From a virus, in IMG/VR virus record IMGVR_UViG_3300038425_000132, positions 1 to 60,174 of that record: 60,174 bases of DNA; one strand, written 5' to 3'. Below are positions 41,909-48,478 of this stretch, one piece after another (positions within the stretch are counted from its first letter, which is position 1; each line of letters starts with the position of its first letter). Position numbers and translations under genes: made by a program. The notes under the pieces were generated by a model that worked only from the letters and a program-made list of their open reading frames with translations, was not told the DNA's origin and made no database searches.

Positions 41909-42190
41909 TTATTTTTGGTCTAATTCATATTTTTCATAAAGATATGATTGAAGAGCATTATAATCTGCATCCCATATCATTTCAGTATCTCCTGAAATTA
42001 TATTGACCGACATAGGCAAATCCACAGACCATAAAACTCTTGTATTCATTTCCAATGTTATATCTCTTGATGAATTTTTCACTTCATCATAAATAGTAAT
42101 TCTATCTCTTACTTGATATTTCTTTTGCCCATTCAATTTTGTTACAACAGAACCAACAGGTATTTCTTTAACCGGCAATATAACTTTCAT
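41909..42190 (-). CDS. 93-aa hypothetical protein
   Basis: From ATG 42190 (MKVILPVKEIPVGSVVTKLN); longer reading to 42289 would run through the permuted tRNA and is rejected. Beta-rich first half, helical end (YNALQSYLYEKYELDQK). A near-perfect promoter sits 7 nt upstream. Function unknown. Confidence 0.65.
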   Translation of the reverse strand: MKVILPVKEIPVGSVVTKLNGQKKYQVRDRITIYDEVKNSSRDITLEMNTRVLWSVDLPMSVNIISGDTEMIWDADYNALQSYLYEKYELDQK

Positions 42191-42196
42191 ATTGAT

Positions 42197-42225
42197 ATTA
42201 TACACCATTAAAGCATTTATGTCAA
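42197..42225 (-). promoter_or_regulatory. consensus sigma70-like promoter
   Basis: TTGACA (42220-42225), 17-nt spacer, TATAAT (42197-42202). The sequence TTAATGGTGTATAAT is repeated in the promoter at 53757-53784. Confidence 0.88.
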
Positions 42226-42263
42226 TTAAGAAATTAAAGAGGATTTCACAGTCGTTCCGGGCG

Positions 42264-42331
42264 TCCAACATGCTAACCATTTGCACCACCGCCCCAGAGG
42301 GGCAGGGAGGAATTGAACCTCCATCTTCGGA
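42264..42331 (-). tRNA. circularly permuted tRNA gene (candidate)
   Basis: On the minus strand the 3' half comes first: TCCGA (anticodon stem), AGAT, T arm GGAGG-TTCAATT-CCTCC, acceptor CTGCCCC, T73. After two nt follows the 5' half: acceptor GGGGCGG, TG, D arm GTG..CAT, G, TTGGA. GGGGCGG pairs with CTGCCCC and TTGGA with TCCGA, and no other partner for either acceptor half lies nearby. Anticodon loop bases would come from the outer flanks, so identity is unresolved (U73 would allow Gly, Thr or Cys). Confidence 0.55.
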
Positions 42332-42410
42332 TTTTCGTCTATCTCTCTATTTCTATCAGGGGATTTCACTAATGCTCCGTCGAGCCGATTCCATTCGAGC
42401 AAGAGCTCAT

Positions 42411-42476
42411 CATAACACTTACGATTTGAACGTAACCTCCCTAAACGGGCGTGCTACCGGATTACACCAACATAAC
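42411..42476 (-). other. tRNA-like segment without acceptor stem
   Basis: Contains a D-arm-like GTG..CAC (42451-42467) and a T arm TTACG-TTCAAAT-CGTAA (42419-42435), but the flanks (GGTTATG, GTGTTATG) repeat directly rather than pair. It lies upstream of the permuted tRNA and looks like a remnant or part of a larger RNA. The stretch 42332-42410 between them holds a GAGC/GCTC hairpin and no ORF. Confidence 0.4.
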
Positions 42477-42486
42477 CAAGGAATGT

Positions 42487-43356
42487 CTATCCCTGTTTAG
42501 CTAAATAATACAACTTTTTTAATTCATCTATAGATTGTGGTAAAACTTTTTTGTAGTCTCTTAAATTTATGGCCATGGCATTCTTTATAGGATATACTTT
42601 TACCACTCTTACTTTTTCTGGTTTAAAAACATATATTTCGTGACCGAATTGCCGTGTAGTATCCCTATAATCCACATTCGGTTTTAAATCTGATAAATCT
42701 ATTTGAGCAGCATATTTTCTGGATTTCTTAAAAATAGAATACCAATTGCCCAAATCTGTACTCAGCGTTAATCCGGGTTCTCCAGAACCACCAATAGCCA
42801 ATGAAGAAAGGTCTGATGGAGAATGCTTGGGGTCTATTCGAAAATTTGGATTATTGGTTAAATGCCAATAAATTCCATGATAATTTTTAAATTGATAATC
42901 GTTATAAAAATTCTCAAATGTATTATATTGTCTGGCAAGTTTTATTAAAGGAATTAAACGCTTTGTTCTGGATAAATTTTGAATAGATTCTTCCAAAACA
43001 TCATGAACCGACCAAAGAATTTTATCACCTTTATCACCACCATCCCATTCCACTTTCTCAAAACCAAGTTGTATTGCTAATTCAATTAATCTAACTTTCT
43101 GTTTATCATTTGGTTGATAAAATTCATTATGAACATTAAGGTCAGTACCATAATAAAATATTCTTTGCCATCCTCTTTTCCACAATATAACAACATTATC
43201 ATCTTTCGGGTCACCACCAACATGTTTTAAAGCATCCAAACCATGTTCGCGTTTTACAGGAATAAAAGTTCCATCAGGTTTTTGCCAAGAATATGCAAGT
43301 TTTTTAAGTTGCTCTTTACTTTCTATTTCTTTCAATATATTGACTAATTTAATCAC
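42487..43356 (-). CDS. large hypothetical protein, ADP-ribosyltransferase-like fold possible
   Basis: 289 aa from GTG 43356 (MIKLVNILKEIESKEQLKKL); an ATG at 43395 would overlap tRNA-Lys. The C-terminal half has GIYWHLTNNPNFRID, GEPGLTLSTDLGNWY, KYAAQIDLSDLKPNVDY and FGHEIYVFKPEKVRVV, an order (H, STS-like, late E) that recalls ADP-ribosyltransferase or related phage domains. The match is weak and I do not claim activity. N-terminal half is unlike known families. Confidence 0.5.
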   Translation of the reverse strand: MIKLVNILKEIESKEQLKKLAYSWQKPDGTFIPVKREHGLDALKHVGGDPKDDNVVILWKRGWQRIFYYGTDLNVHNEFYQPNDKQKVRLIELAIQLGFEKVEWDGGDKGDKILWSVHDVLEESIQNLSRTKRLIPLIKLARQYNTFENFYNDYQFKNYHGIYWHLTNNPNFRIDPKHSPSDLSSLAIGGSGEPGLTLSTDLGNWYSIFKKSRKYAAQIDLSDLKPNVDYRDTTRQFGHEIYVFKPEKVRVVKVYPIKNAMAINLRDYKKVLPQSIDELKKLYYLAKQG

Positions 43357-43387
43357 ATTTAATAAATATATGAATAAACTTGAAAAT

Positions 43388-43463
43388 TGGTGCATCCGCT
43401 CGGACTCGAACCGAGACCGCTAGCTTAAAAGGCTAGCAGTCTATCCAGTTGACTTACGGATGC
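43388..43463 (-). tRNA. tRNA-Lys(TTT)
   Basis: Acceptor GCATCCG/CGGATGC, anticodon loop CTTTTAA, A73, encoded CCA. Confidence 0.95.
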
Positions 43464-43467
43464 AAAC

Positions 43468-43529
43468 AAGATACCATCTTTTTAGTCTGCTTGATTAGCG
43501 GATTGTATTAGAATTGCTGTTGGTATCTT
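43468..43529 (-). ncRNA. CAGCAA-type structured RNA, copy 3
   Basis: 62 nt closed by AAGATACCA/TGGTATCTT (9 bp); AACAGCAATTC follows the 5' strand (CAGCAA at 43514-43519). One of the shortest family members. Confidence 0.6.
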
Positions 43530-43533
43530 AAAT

Positions 43534-43611
43534 TGGTCAGGTGGAAGAGGTTCGAACTCTTTCCGACAGATTCACAGTCTGTGATGCTATTCGAATACAC
43601 CACGCACCTGA
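43534..43611 (-). tRNA. tRNA-His(GTG)
   Basis: Acceptor CAGGTGC/CCACCTG with a possible extra U-A pair at -1/73, anticodon loop CTGTGAA, T loop TTCGAAC, encoded CCA. Confidence 0.85.
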
Positions 43612-43742
43612 TAAAGTAACACGGTCAAGTTTACTAGCGAACCGTTGCCCACTTTTTGCTTACTTTCTTTCGATTTCATGGGACTCATGGGCCGTCTGAC
43701 GTTATCGCTTCATTCCGTTTTTACGGAAACATATTACTTTAT
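43611..43742 (-). ncRNA. structured intergenic RNA, ATAAAGTAA/TTACTTTAT ends
   Basis: 132 nt without ORF; end helix of 9 bp and a strong TTCCGT-AAAA-ACGGAA hairpin near the 5' end. No CAGCAA motif. Lies between two tRNAs. Confidence 0.45.
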
Positions 43743-43747
43743 AAATT

Positions 43748-43866
43748 TGGCAGGCAGGGTTGGATTCGAACCAACGTAACTTAGAGTTTTGTTGTTAGAG
43801 TATGTAACTAAAAATAAACCAACAACGCCATTAACTCATGACATGAAACCGCTCTGTTACCTGCCC
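43748..43866 (-). tRNA. class II tRNA-like gene with 24-nt anticodon loop
   Basis: 119 nt. Acceptor GGGCAGG/CCTGCCT, G73, encoded CCA, T arm GTTGG-TTCGAAT-CCAAC, variable hairpin AACT-CTA-AGTT. The anticodon stem GTTGTT/AACAAC encloses 24 nt instead of 7, and the D region carries an extra TCATGTCATGA. Either an intron-like insertion or a non-decoding RNA. G73 and long variable arm suggest Ser ancestry. Confidence 0.5.
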
Positions 43867-43874
43867 ATAAAAAT

Positions 43875-43951
43875 TGGCTCCAGAGGTAGGCATCGAACCT
43901 ACAACCTTGCGGTTAACAGCCGCACGCATCTACCGATTGAGCTACTCTGGA
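43875..43951 (-). tRNA. tRNA-Asn(GTT)
   Basis: Acceptor TCCAGAG/CTCTGGA, anticodon loop CTGTTAA, G73, encoded CCA. Confidence 0.93.
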
Positions 43952-43957
43952 ATTAAA

Positions 43958-44047
43958 TCATGATACAATAACCTCTGAAAATTCACATTCATCTTTCAAA
44001 GTCTTTTTAGCAATCCCTTTCGGGAATTCCTTTCGGAATGTGGTCAT
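43958..44047 (-). CDS. possible 29-aa peptide inside a structured RNA
   Basis: MTTFRKEFPKGIAKKTLKDE then CEFSEVIVS. No ribosome binding site is evident and it sits inside the RNA bounded by GATACAATA/TATTGTATC. It could be a chance ORF. Confidence 0.25.
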   Translation of the reverse strand: MTTFRKEFPKGIAKKTLKDECEFSEVIVS

Positions 44048-44106
44048 CTAAAAAGAGTCAATCACCAAGAATGTTTATTAGGCAATTGATATCATATTAT
44101 TGTATC
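43962..44106 (-). ncRNA. structured intergenic RNA, GATACAATAA/TTATTGTATC ends
   Basis: 145 nt closed by a 10-bp inverted repeat with TTTAAGATAC at the 5' edge as in copy 3 of the CAGCAA RNAs, but the CAGCAA motif is missing. Internal TTCCGAAAGGAA and CCCGAAAGGG hairpins. Confidence 0.45.
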
Positions 44107-44457
44107 TTAAATTAACTTGGCTTTTTTAAGCCTTTTTGTTTGCTGTTTGCTTAAATCATTCAATGTTTTCAGTAAATGTTCTTTTAGAACATCAGAGCAT
44201 TTACAACCATTGACCTCTACAGCAATTTTTTTCTCAATTAACTTCTGTGCTAATGATAGTTTTTCTCCCGGTTCTGGAATATCAGTGAAGTAAAATTCAA
44301 TTCCAGCTTTAACTAATTTTCGACCAGATTCACCAAGGATACCGGTCAGAAATATAGCTTCCGGGTCTATGACTTTACACCGCACAGCTTTAGGAACATA
44401 TGCCATTGAGGCAAGTAATTCCGGGACCACCATGAATTGTAATTTTACTTTTTTCAT
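44107..44457 (-). CDS. 116-aa hypothetical protein
   Basis: Begins MKKVKLQFMVVPELLASMAY; ends with a basic helix (LSKQQTKRLKKAKLI). Middle has DPEAIFLTGILGESGRKLVK. No family recognised. 9 nt before its start is the stop of a 48-aa ORF, so both are probably cotranscribed. Confidence 0.6.
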   Translation of the reverse strand: MKKVKLQFMVVPELLASMAYVPKAVRCKVIDPEAIFLTGILGESGRKLVKAGIEFYFTDIPEPGEKLSLAQKLIEKKIAVEVNGCKCSDVLKEHLLKTLNDLSKQQTKRLKKAKLI

Positions 44458-44466
44458 ATACTGTTG

Positions 44467-44613
44467 TTATTTTTTGTTTAATTGAGCTTCCAATTCAGCT
44501 AATCTTTGAGAGATTCTGAGTCTTTGCTCTGATGTTAATTCTTTTACCGTCAATCGTTTCTTACAACGATTCAAACGATTTTTCAATTTACCAAGTTTGT
44601 GTGACTCATTCAT
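44467..44613 (-). CDS. 48-aa basic coiled-coil protein
   Basis: MNESHKLGKLKNRLNRCKKR, then LTVKELTSEQRLRISQRLAE and LEAQLNKK. Helical and basic, overlapping the end of the upstream gene by 8 nt (44606-44613). Unknown. Confidence 0.6.
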   Translation of the reverse strand: MNESHKLGKLKNRLNRCKKRLTVKELTSEQRLRISQRLAELEAQLNKK

Positions 44614-44998
44614 TTTGTTTTCCTTTTGTTAATTCTTCTTTAAAAAGTTGTTCTTCCCAAGCTGATAATTCACCATTAGATTGTAATTTTTTCCAATTAA
44701 TTTCTTTTTCTCCCTTAGCAAGAGTTTCAAGAATATGTTTCTTTATTCTCAAAGACTTTTCATAAATTCTAATTTCATCTTTGGAGAGGTAATCTTGTAC
44801 TTTAGTCTTACATAAGTCAAATTCAGTAATATCATCATGACACTTTTCACAACTATGACCATTACAGGAACTACCACCACAATTAGGGTCCAGACAAATA
44901 ATAATTGCTGTATCACAAAGATCACACCACTCAACAAAATATTTGTCTTTCCACTTTTTACCACCAAAAACTTCTTTTAACAATCTGTCTTCATTCAT
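44606..44998 (-). CDS. Cys-rich zinc-finger protein
   Basis: 130 aa from ATG 44998 (MNEDRLLKEVFGGKKWKDKY); upstream codons would overlap tRNA-Ile. Cysteine-rich: WCDLCDTAIIICLDPNCGGS then CNGHSCEKCHDD, compatible with two zinc sites. C-terminal half is a charged coiled coil (KEINWKKLQSNGELSAWEEQ). Function unknown. Confidence 0.65.
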   Translation of the reverse strand: MNEDRLLKEVFGGKKWKDKYFVEWCDLCDTAIIICLDPNCGGSSCNGHSCEKCHDDITEFDLCKTKVQDYLSKDEIRIYEKSLRIKKHILETLAKGEKEINWKKLQSNGELSAWEEQLFKEELTKGKQNE

Positions 44999-45011
44999 AA
45001 TTTTTCTTAAA

Positions 45012-45085
45012 TGGTGCTCAGAGCCGGAGTTGAACCGACACAATCCGCTCATCAAGCGAAGGGACTACCATTATCGTACCTGAGC
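45012..45085 (-). tRNA. tRNA-Ile(GAT)
   Basis: Acceptor GCTCAGG/TCTGAGC, anticodon loop TTGATGA, A73, encoded CCA. Confidence 0.9.
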
Positions 45086-45088
45086 ATA

Positions 45089-45239
45089 ATGAGATTTATG
45101 TGATAGTTCTGTGATTTTACTTTCGTAAAGGCTCCCGCTAAGACTCCTTACCCTTGTTTCTCATGTGTTCAACCAAATTTTATTTGGCCGGCCTAGTCTG
45201 TCTATATCACGAGCACGGTTTTACTCTTTTCAATCTCAT
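45089..45239 (-). ncRNA. structured intergenic RNA, ATGAGATT/AATCTCAT ends
   Basis: 151 nt. End helix of 8 bp; interior GTGATA/TATCAC and TTACGAAAGTAA hairpins. No ORF. It follows the promoter-driven RNA at 45251 and may be on the same transcript. Confidence 0.45.
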
Positions 45240-45250
45240 AAAAATTAAAT

Positions 45251-45363
45251 CCCGTAGCCAAGCGAACACCCGAAAGGGTGACCAGTGAGACTGTAGATTA
45301 TTAAGAAAAAGATTGGAATCAATTTCTTTACCTACCGTCATGGGCATTGCACCCACCTACGGG
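45251..45363 (-). ncRNA. structured RNA with its own promoter
   Basis: About 113 nt closed by CCCGTAG/CTACGGG; nested CCGT..ACGG enclosing GGG-TGCAAT-GCCC, and a CACCC-TTTC-GGGTG hairpin. The promoter at 45377-45404 places the transcript start within a few nt of its 5' end, which makes an independent RNA likely. Confidence 0.55.
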
Positions 45364-45376
45364 AAATCTTTCCTTT

Positions 45377-45404
45377 ATTATAACACAATCCTTTGGATTG
45401 TCAA
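45377..45404 (-). promoter_or_regulatory. sigma70-like promoter with palindromic spacer
   Basis: TTGACA (45399-45404), 16 nt, TATAAT (45377-45382). An ACAATCC-AAA-GGATTGT palindrome runs from the end of the -35 box through most of the spacer and could bind a repressor. Confidence 0.85.
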
Positions 45405-45412
45405 TTTTAAAT

Positions 45413-45486
45413 TGGTACGAGTGACAGGAATCGAACCTGTATATTTGGTTCCACAAACCAACGTTCTACCATTAAACTATACTCGC
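45413..45486 (-). tRNA. tRNA-His(GTG), second copy
   Basis: Acceptor GCGAGTA/CACTCGT, anticodon loop TTGTGGA, encoded CCA, possible U(-1)-A73 pair as in the first His tRNA. Confidence 0.85.
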
Positions 45487-45495
45487 ATTATGAAA

Positions 45496-46446
45496 TTATT
45501 TATTTAAATGATTTTTAATATACCACGTTTCTAAATCATTAAGTAATTCTTGAATCGTGGAATAATATCCCCCTTTAGATGGGGGAAGTTTTAATCTAAA
45601 TGCTCCAGTATGGCGATTTACAACCCACTTTCCAGCATATTTTGGATTCCAATCTGCAGCCATTTGAACAGCATTGGCAAACCATTCATTTCCTAAAAAT
45701 ATCTTACCTGCGCCCTTTACTATATCAGGTTCTCCAAATTTTACCCAAAAATGTTCGGTTTTAGCATTTTTATCTTGACCTGATAAAACTTCATTAACAA
45801 TTTTTTTATTTGATATTTTTTTATCAATTACTGAGACTAATTTTGGAAAAGAATCGTAACCATCATCAGTAGTAAAATGACCAGCATCATCAACTGTAAT
45901 AATTGTTGACCCAAAGAGTTTTTCAAATTTTTCTTTAGTTTTTTGATATGGAACATCAGTGTCGTCATTACTTAGAAAAACAATAGAAAATCCTATATTA
46001 TTTTTAACTTTCTCTATGTCTATTGGTGTCTCAATCCATTGTTTAGCAATCTTTTTTTCTTCATCACCCAAATTCTTAAGGTCAAAAAAACCAGCAACAA
46101 AAACAACACCACCAACTTTTGTATCAATAGTTTCTAAATATCTCATTATAGTTTGGCATCCTATACTATGTCCTATGAAATAAGTATTTTTATTGGGTTC
46201 GCCTACAATATTTGATAGAAAAGGTATCCAATCTTTTATGGTTGGATTATCAGAGTGAGGCATAGTTGGACAAATAACATTATATCCTAACTTTTTAAGT
46301 GATGATTTAGTATAGGGTATCCAATTATCTTCAGGAGACCCCGACCATCCGTGGACTATAATTATTGTTTTATCATTTTTATCTTCTTTGGATAAAACCT
46401 CTTTAACAATTTCCTTGATTAGCCATTTCAATTGAGATTTCTTCAT
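45496..46446 (-). CDS. RBBP9/YdeN-like alpha/beta serine hydrolase with extra C-terminal domain
   Basis: 316 aa. IIIVHGWSGSPEDNWIPYTK near residue 30 and YFIGHSIGCQTIMRYL (nucleophile Ser in GHSIG), VFLSNDDTDVPY (Asp) and VDDAGHFT (His) give the triad of the DUF1234/RBBP9 family. From ~235 a second part follows a repeat of the linker (NKKIVNEVLSGQDKNAKTEH), then WVKFGEPDIVKGAGKIFLGN and NRHTGAFRLKLPPSKGG. The linker repeat suggests fusion of two phage modules. Substrate unknown. Confidence 0.75.
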   Translation of the reverse strand: MKKSQLKWLIKEIVKEVLSKEDKNDKTIIIVHGWSGSPEDNWIPYTKSSLKKLGYNVICPTMPHSDNPTIKDWIPFLSNIVGEPNKNTYFIGHSIGCQTIMRYLETIDTKVGGVVFVAGFFDLKNLGDEEKKIAKQWIETPIDIEKVKNNIGFSIVFLSNDDTDVPYQKTKEKFEKLFGSTIITVDDAGHFTTDDGYDSFPKLVSVIDKKISNKKIVNEVLSGQDKNAKTEHFWVKFGEPDIVKGAGKIFLGNEWFANAVQMAADWNPKYAGKWVVNRHTGAFRLKLPPSKGGYYSTIQELLNDLETWYIKNHLNK

Positions 46447-46478
46447 ATAAATAAATATGAAATAGATTTTAATAAAAT

Positions 46479-46554
46479 TGGTAGCCCTACTCAGAGTCGA
46501 ACTGAGTTCCCCGACTTGAGAAGCCAGAATCCTTTCCTATTAGACGATAGGGCC
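46479..46554 (-). tRNA. tRNA-Glu(CTC)
   Basis: Acceptor GGCCCTA/TAGGGCT, anticodon loop TTCTCAA, encoded CCA. Confidence 0.9.
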
Positions 46555-46558
46555 AAAT

Positions 46559-46635
<77 letters not shown>

Positions 46636-46641
46636 AAAAAT

Positions 46642-46719
46642 TGGCAGCGCCGAAGGGAGTCGAACCCTCATCGTACTCGCTGAAAACGAGTTGTTCTAAG
46701 CCAATTAAACTACAGCGCC
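46642..46719 (-). tRNA. tRNA-Glu(TTC)
   Basis: Acceptor GGCGCTG/CGGCGCT, anticodon loop TTTTCAG, G73, encoded CCA. Confidence 0.93.
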
Positions 46720-46749
46720 ATTAAAATGTAATATAAAAGTTAAAATAAT

Positions 46750-47217
46750 TTATTCTACTACCCTCAAATCAATTGGAGGAAGAAGTAAATTTACGGAATT
46801 TGTTACAATAAATCCACATTGCGATTCAAAATAGAATAAAGATTCTGAACCATCATCATATACCATATCATAAGCATAATAAAATTGTTGACCTAATTGT
46901 AATCCATATACTGGAATATTAATAGCATTTCCTATGGCTTCAATCTGGCAGTTGTATGCATCAAATGCCACCCCCGGATAATTGGTGGAAGGACCAACCG
47001 GCCATAAAAATTGATTTGTATAAGTCTTTAATTGAGAACCATAATACAGATGAACATAAGAAATGTGCGGGATGCCGAATCCATTAGGCTGACTAAGGTA
47101 GATATTTACCATAGCTGCACCAACTTGACTAGATTCATTAATAGAAGTAGTTGGAATACCTGTTGACATGGATAACGTTAAAAAAAATATACAACAGAAC
47201 ATTAAAATCTTTTTCAT
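46750..47217 (-). CDS. secreted protein, family S member 3
   Basis: 155 aa. Signal peptide KKILMFCCIFFLTLSMSTG; mature part HLYYGSQLKTYTNQFLWPVG, a Cys, IPVYGLQLGQQFYYAYD, CGFIVTNSVNLLLPP, LRVVE. Nearly identical in its second half to member 4 just upstream; the intergenic DNA is duplicated too, including the promoter. Extra ~15 residues (INESSQVGAAMVNIYLSQPN) near the start. Confidence 0.7.
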   Translation of the reverse strand: MKKILMFCCIFFLTLSMSTGIPTTSINESSQVGAAMVNIYLSQPNGFGIPHISYVHLYYGSQLKTYTNQFLWPVGPSTNYPGVAFDAYNCQIEAIGNAINIPVYGLQLGQQFYYAYDMVYDDGSESLFYFESQCGFIVTNSVNLLLPPIDLRVVE

Positions 47218-47233
47218 AAATTATCTACCAATA

Positions 47234-47261
47234 ATTATGAACCATCATTCAATTTTGTCAA
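47234..47261 (-). promoter_or_regulatory. sigma70-like promoter of secreted-protein gene
   Basis: TTGACA (47256-47261), 16 nt, CATAAT (47234-47239), 17 nt before the ATG of family S member 3. Confidence 0.75.
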
Positions 47262-47296
47262 CAATATTATGATGTTAGTATCTAAATTAAAATAAT

Positions 47297-47719
47297 TTAT
47301 TCTACTACCCTCAAATCAATTGGAGGAAGAAGTAAATCTGCGGAATTTGTTACAGTAAATCCGCATTGTGATTCAAAAATAGGTAAAGATTCTGAACCAT
47401 CAGAATACACAAAATTATATTTGCAATAAAATTGTTGGCCTAATTGTAATCCATATACTGGAACCTTAATGGCATTTCCTATAGACATAATCCGACAGTT
47501 TTCCGCATCAAATGCCACTGCAAGATTAGTGGATGAGCCAACCGGCCATAAAAATTGATTTGTATATGTTTGAAATTGCGGTCCATAATACACATGGACA
47601 TAGGAGATATATGGGACACCAACTCCATTAGGTAAGTTGAAATAAATACTCACCATAGCCGAATAAGACATGAATAACATCAAAAAAAACACATAACAGG
47701 AAATTAAAATCTTTTTCAT
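47297..47719 (-). CDS. secreted protein, family S member 4
   Basis: 140 aa. Signal peptide KKILISCYVFFLMLFMSYSA; mature part HVYYGPQFQTYTNQFLWPVG, CRIMSIGNAIKVPVYGLQLG, CGFTVTNSADLLLPPIDLRV. Tandem duplicate with member 3. Secreted phage proteins of unknown role; a periplasmic or cell-surface target is likely. Confidence 0.7.
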   Translation of the reverse strand: MKKILISCYVFFLMLFMSYSAMVSIYFNLPNGVGVPYISYVHVYYGPQFQTYTNQFLWPVGSSTNLAVAFDAENCRIMSIGNAIKVPVYGLQLGQQFYCKYNFVYSDGSESLPIFESQCGFTVTNSADLLLPPIDLRVVE

Positions 47720-47735
47720 AAACTATCCATCAATA

Positions 47736-47764
47736 ATTATAAACAATCATTCAGTTTTTGTCAA
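47736..47764 (-). promoter_or_regulatory. sigma70-like promoter of secreted-protein gene
   Basis: TTGACA (47759-47764), 17 nt, TATAAT (47736-47741), 17 nt before the ATG of member 4. Homologous to the promoter at 47234. Confidence 0.85.
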
Positions 47765-47794
47765 CAATATTATAATGTTAGTGTCTAAATTAAT

Positions 47795-47887
47795 TTTAGA
47801 GGGTCTTACCACGGCGGATGCCGTTCAGACTGTTCAGACGTTGTTGCGTCCCGCTTAATGATTACAAATCATTTCAGTCCCTCTAAA
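47795..47887 (-). ncRNA. structured intergenic RNA, TTTAGAGGG/CCCTCTAAA ends
   Basis: 93 nt, end helix of 9 bp, with ATGATTTGTAATCAT, GACG-CAACAA-CGTC and ACGGC-ATCC-GCCGT hairpins, a cloverleaf-like set of three stems. Not a tRNA: no CCA and no T loop. Confidence 0.5.
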
Positions 47888-47888
47888 T

Positions 47889-48010
47889 TGGTGGATAATA
47901 TGGGAATCAAACCCATACAGGCTAACCTGTTTGTTATCAGCATTCACTGAACTTGTCATTTAATATTAAAAGAAAATGACGGGCCAACCTTCACTGTATC
48001 AATCTTACCC
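47889..48010 (-). tRNA. aberrant long tRNA-like gene (122 nt)
   Basis: T arm ATGGG-TTTGATT-CCCAT, acceptor ATTATCC, A73 and encoded CCA are normal. The only upstream partner for the acceptor is GGGTAAG, overlapping the stop of the metallopeptidase-like gene. Between them are a GTCATTT/AAATGAC hairpin, a second TCAG/CTGA arm and a long variable-type ACAGG/CCTGT hairpin. No anticodon can be assigned. Confidence 0.45.
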
Positions 48011-48478
48011 AAAATTGTCATTTATAAAGTCTTCTATTTCTTTATCAGAAATATTAAGGCGTTTTGCTTTTCCTTTTTGATAAGAAACTAATGCTTCCTT
48101 ACAAAACCGTGTCATTTGTGGTACCCACCACTTAGCTATTGATTTTGCTTCTTTCCAAGCACTCTTTTCATAAATCCATCCAATCGGAGTAAGTTGAGTA
48201 TTAAAAGGCGGGTCAAAATATGCTTTACTATTATCATCACCATTTAATCTATGACTAGATTCATGTAGAAAAATAGAATACTCTCTATAATTTAAAATAT
48301 TAGGGCAAATAATATTGTGATAATTAACAATTGGGACCACAACACAATTACCATTATAATTTGATGATAAATTCCAATCAGTTATCCATTTCACCGTCCC
48401 AAGAGATGGCTTTAATTCTAATCCATGTTTCTTAATCAATTCTAAAGCATGTCTCTGATATTTATTGAATTTAATAAA
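48005..48478 (-). CDS. metallopeptidase-like protein (HESSH), N-terminus unclear
   Basis: About 155 residues read as coding (FNKYQRHALELIKKHGLELK ... YREYSIFLHESSHRLNGDD ... YEKSAWKEAKSIAKWW). HESSH is a zincin-type motif and YEKSAWKEA supplies a candidate third ligand. No ATG, GTG or TTG lies in frame downstream of the HNH gene's end; in-frame ATGs upstream (48643, 48586) lie inside the HNH gene in another frame. Possibly a non-ATG start, or 5' loss through insertion of the HNH gene. Confidence 0.5.
   Translation of the reverse strand, partial: FIKFNKYQRHALELIKKHGLELKPSLGTVKWITDWNLSSNYNGNCVVVPIVNYHNIICPNILNYREYSIFLHESSHRLNGDDNSKAYFDPPFNTQLTPIGWIYEKSAWKEAKSIAKWWVPQMTRFCKEALVSYQKGKAKRLNISDKEIEDFINDNFG

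Noticed and set aside
42390-42412. Hammerhead-like stretch (TGATGAG, GAGC/GCTC stem, GAA)
   Set aside because: The invariant C before TGATGA is A here and no matching cleavage triplet with stems I and III was found.
47234-47764. Inverted repeats as integration sites
   Set aside because: The similarity is a direct tandem duplication of promoter and gene, not an attachment-site pair.
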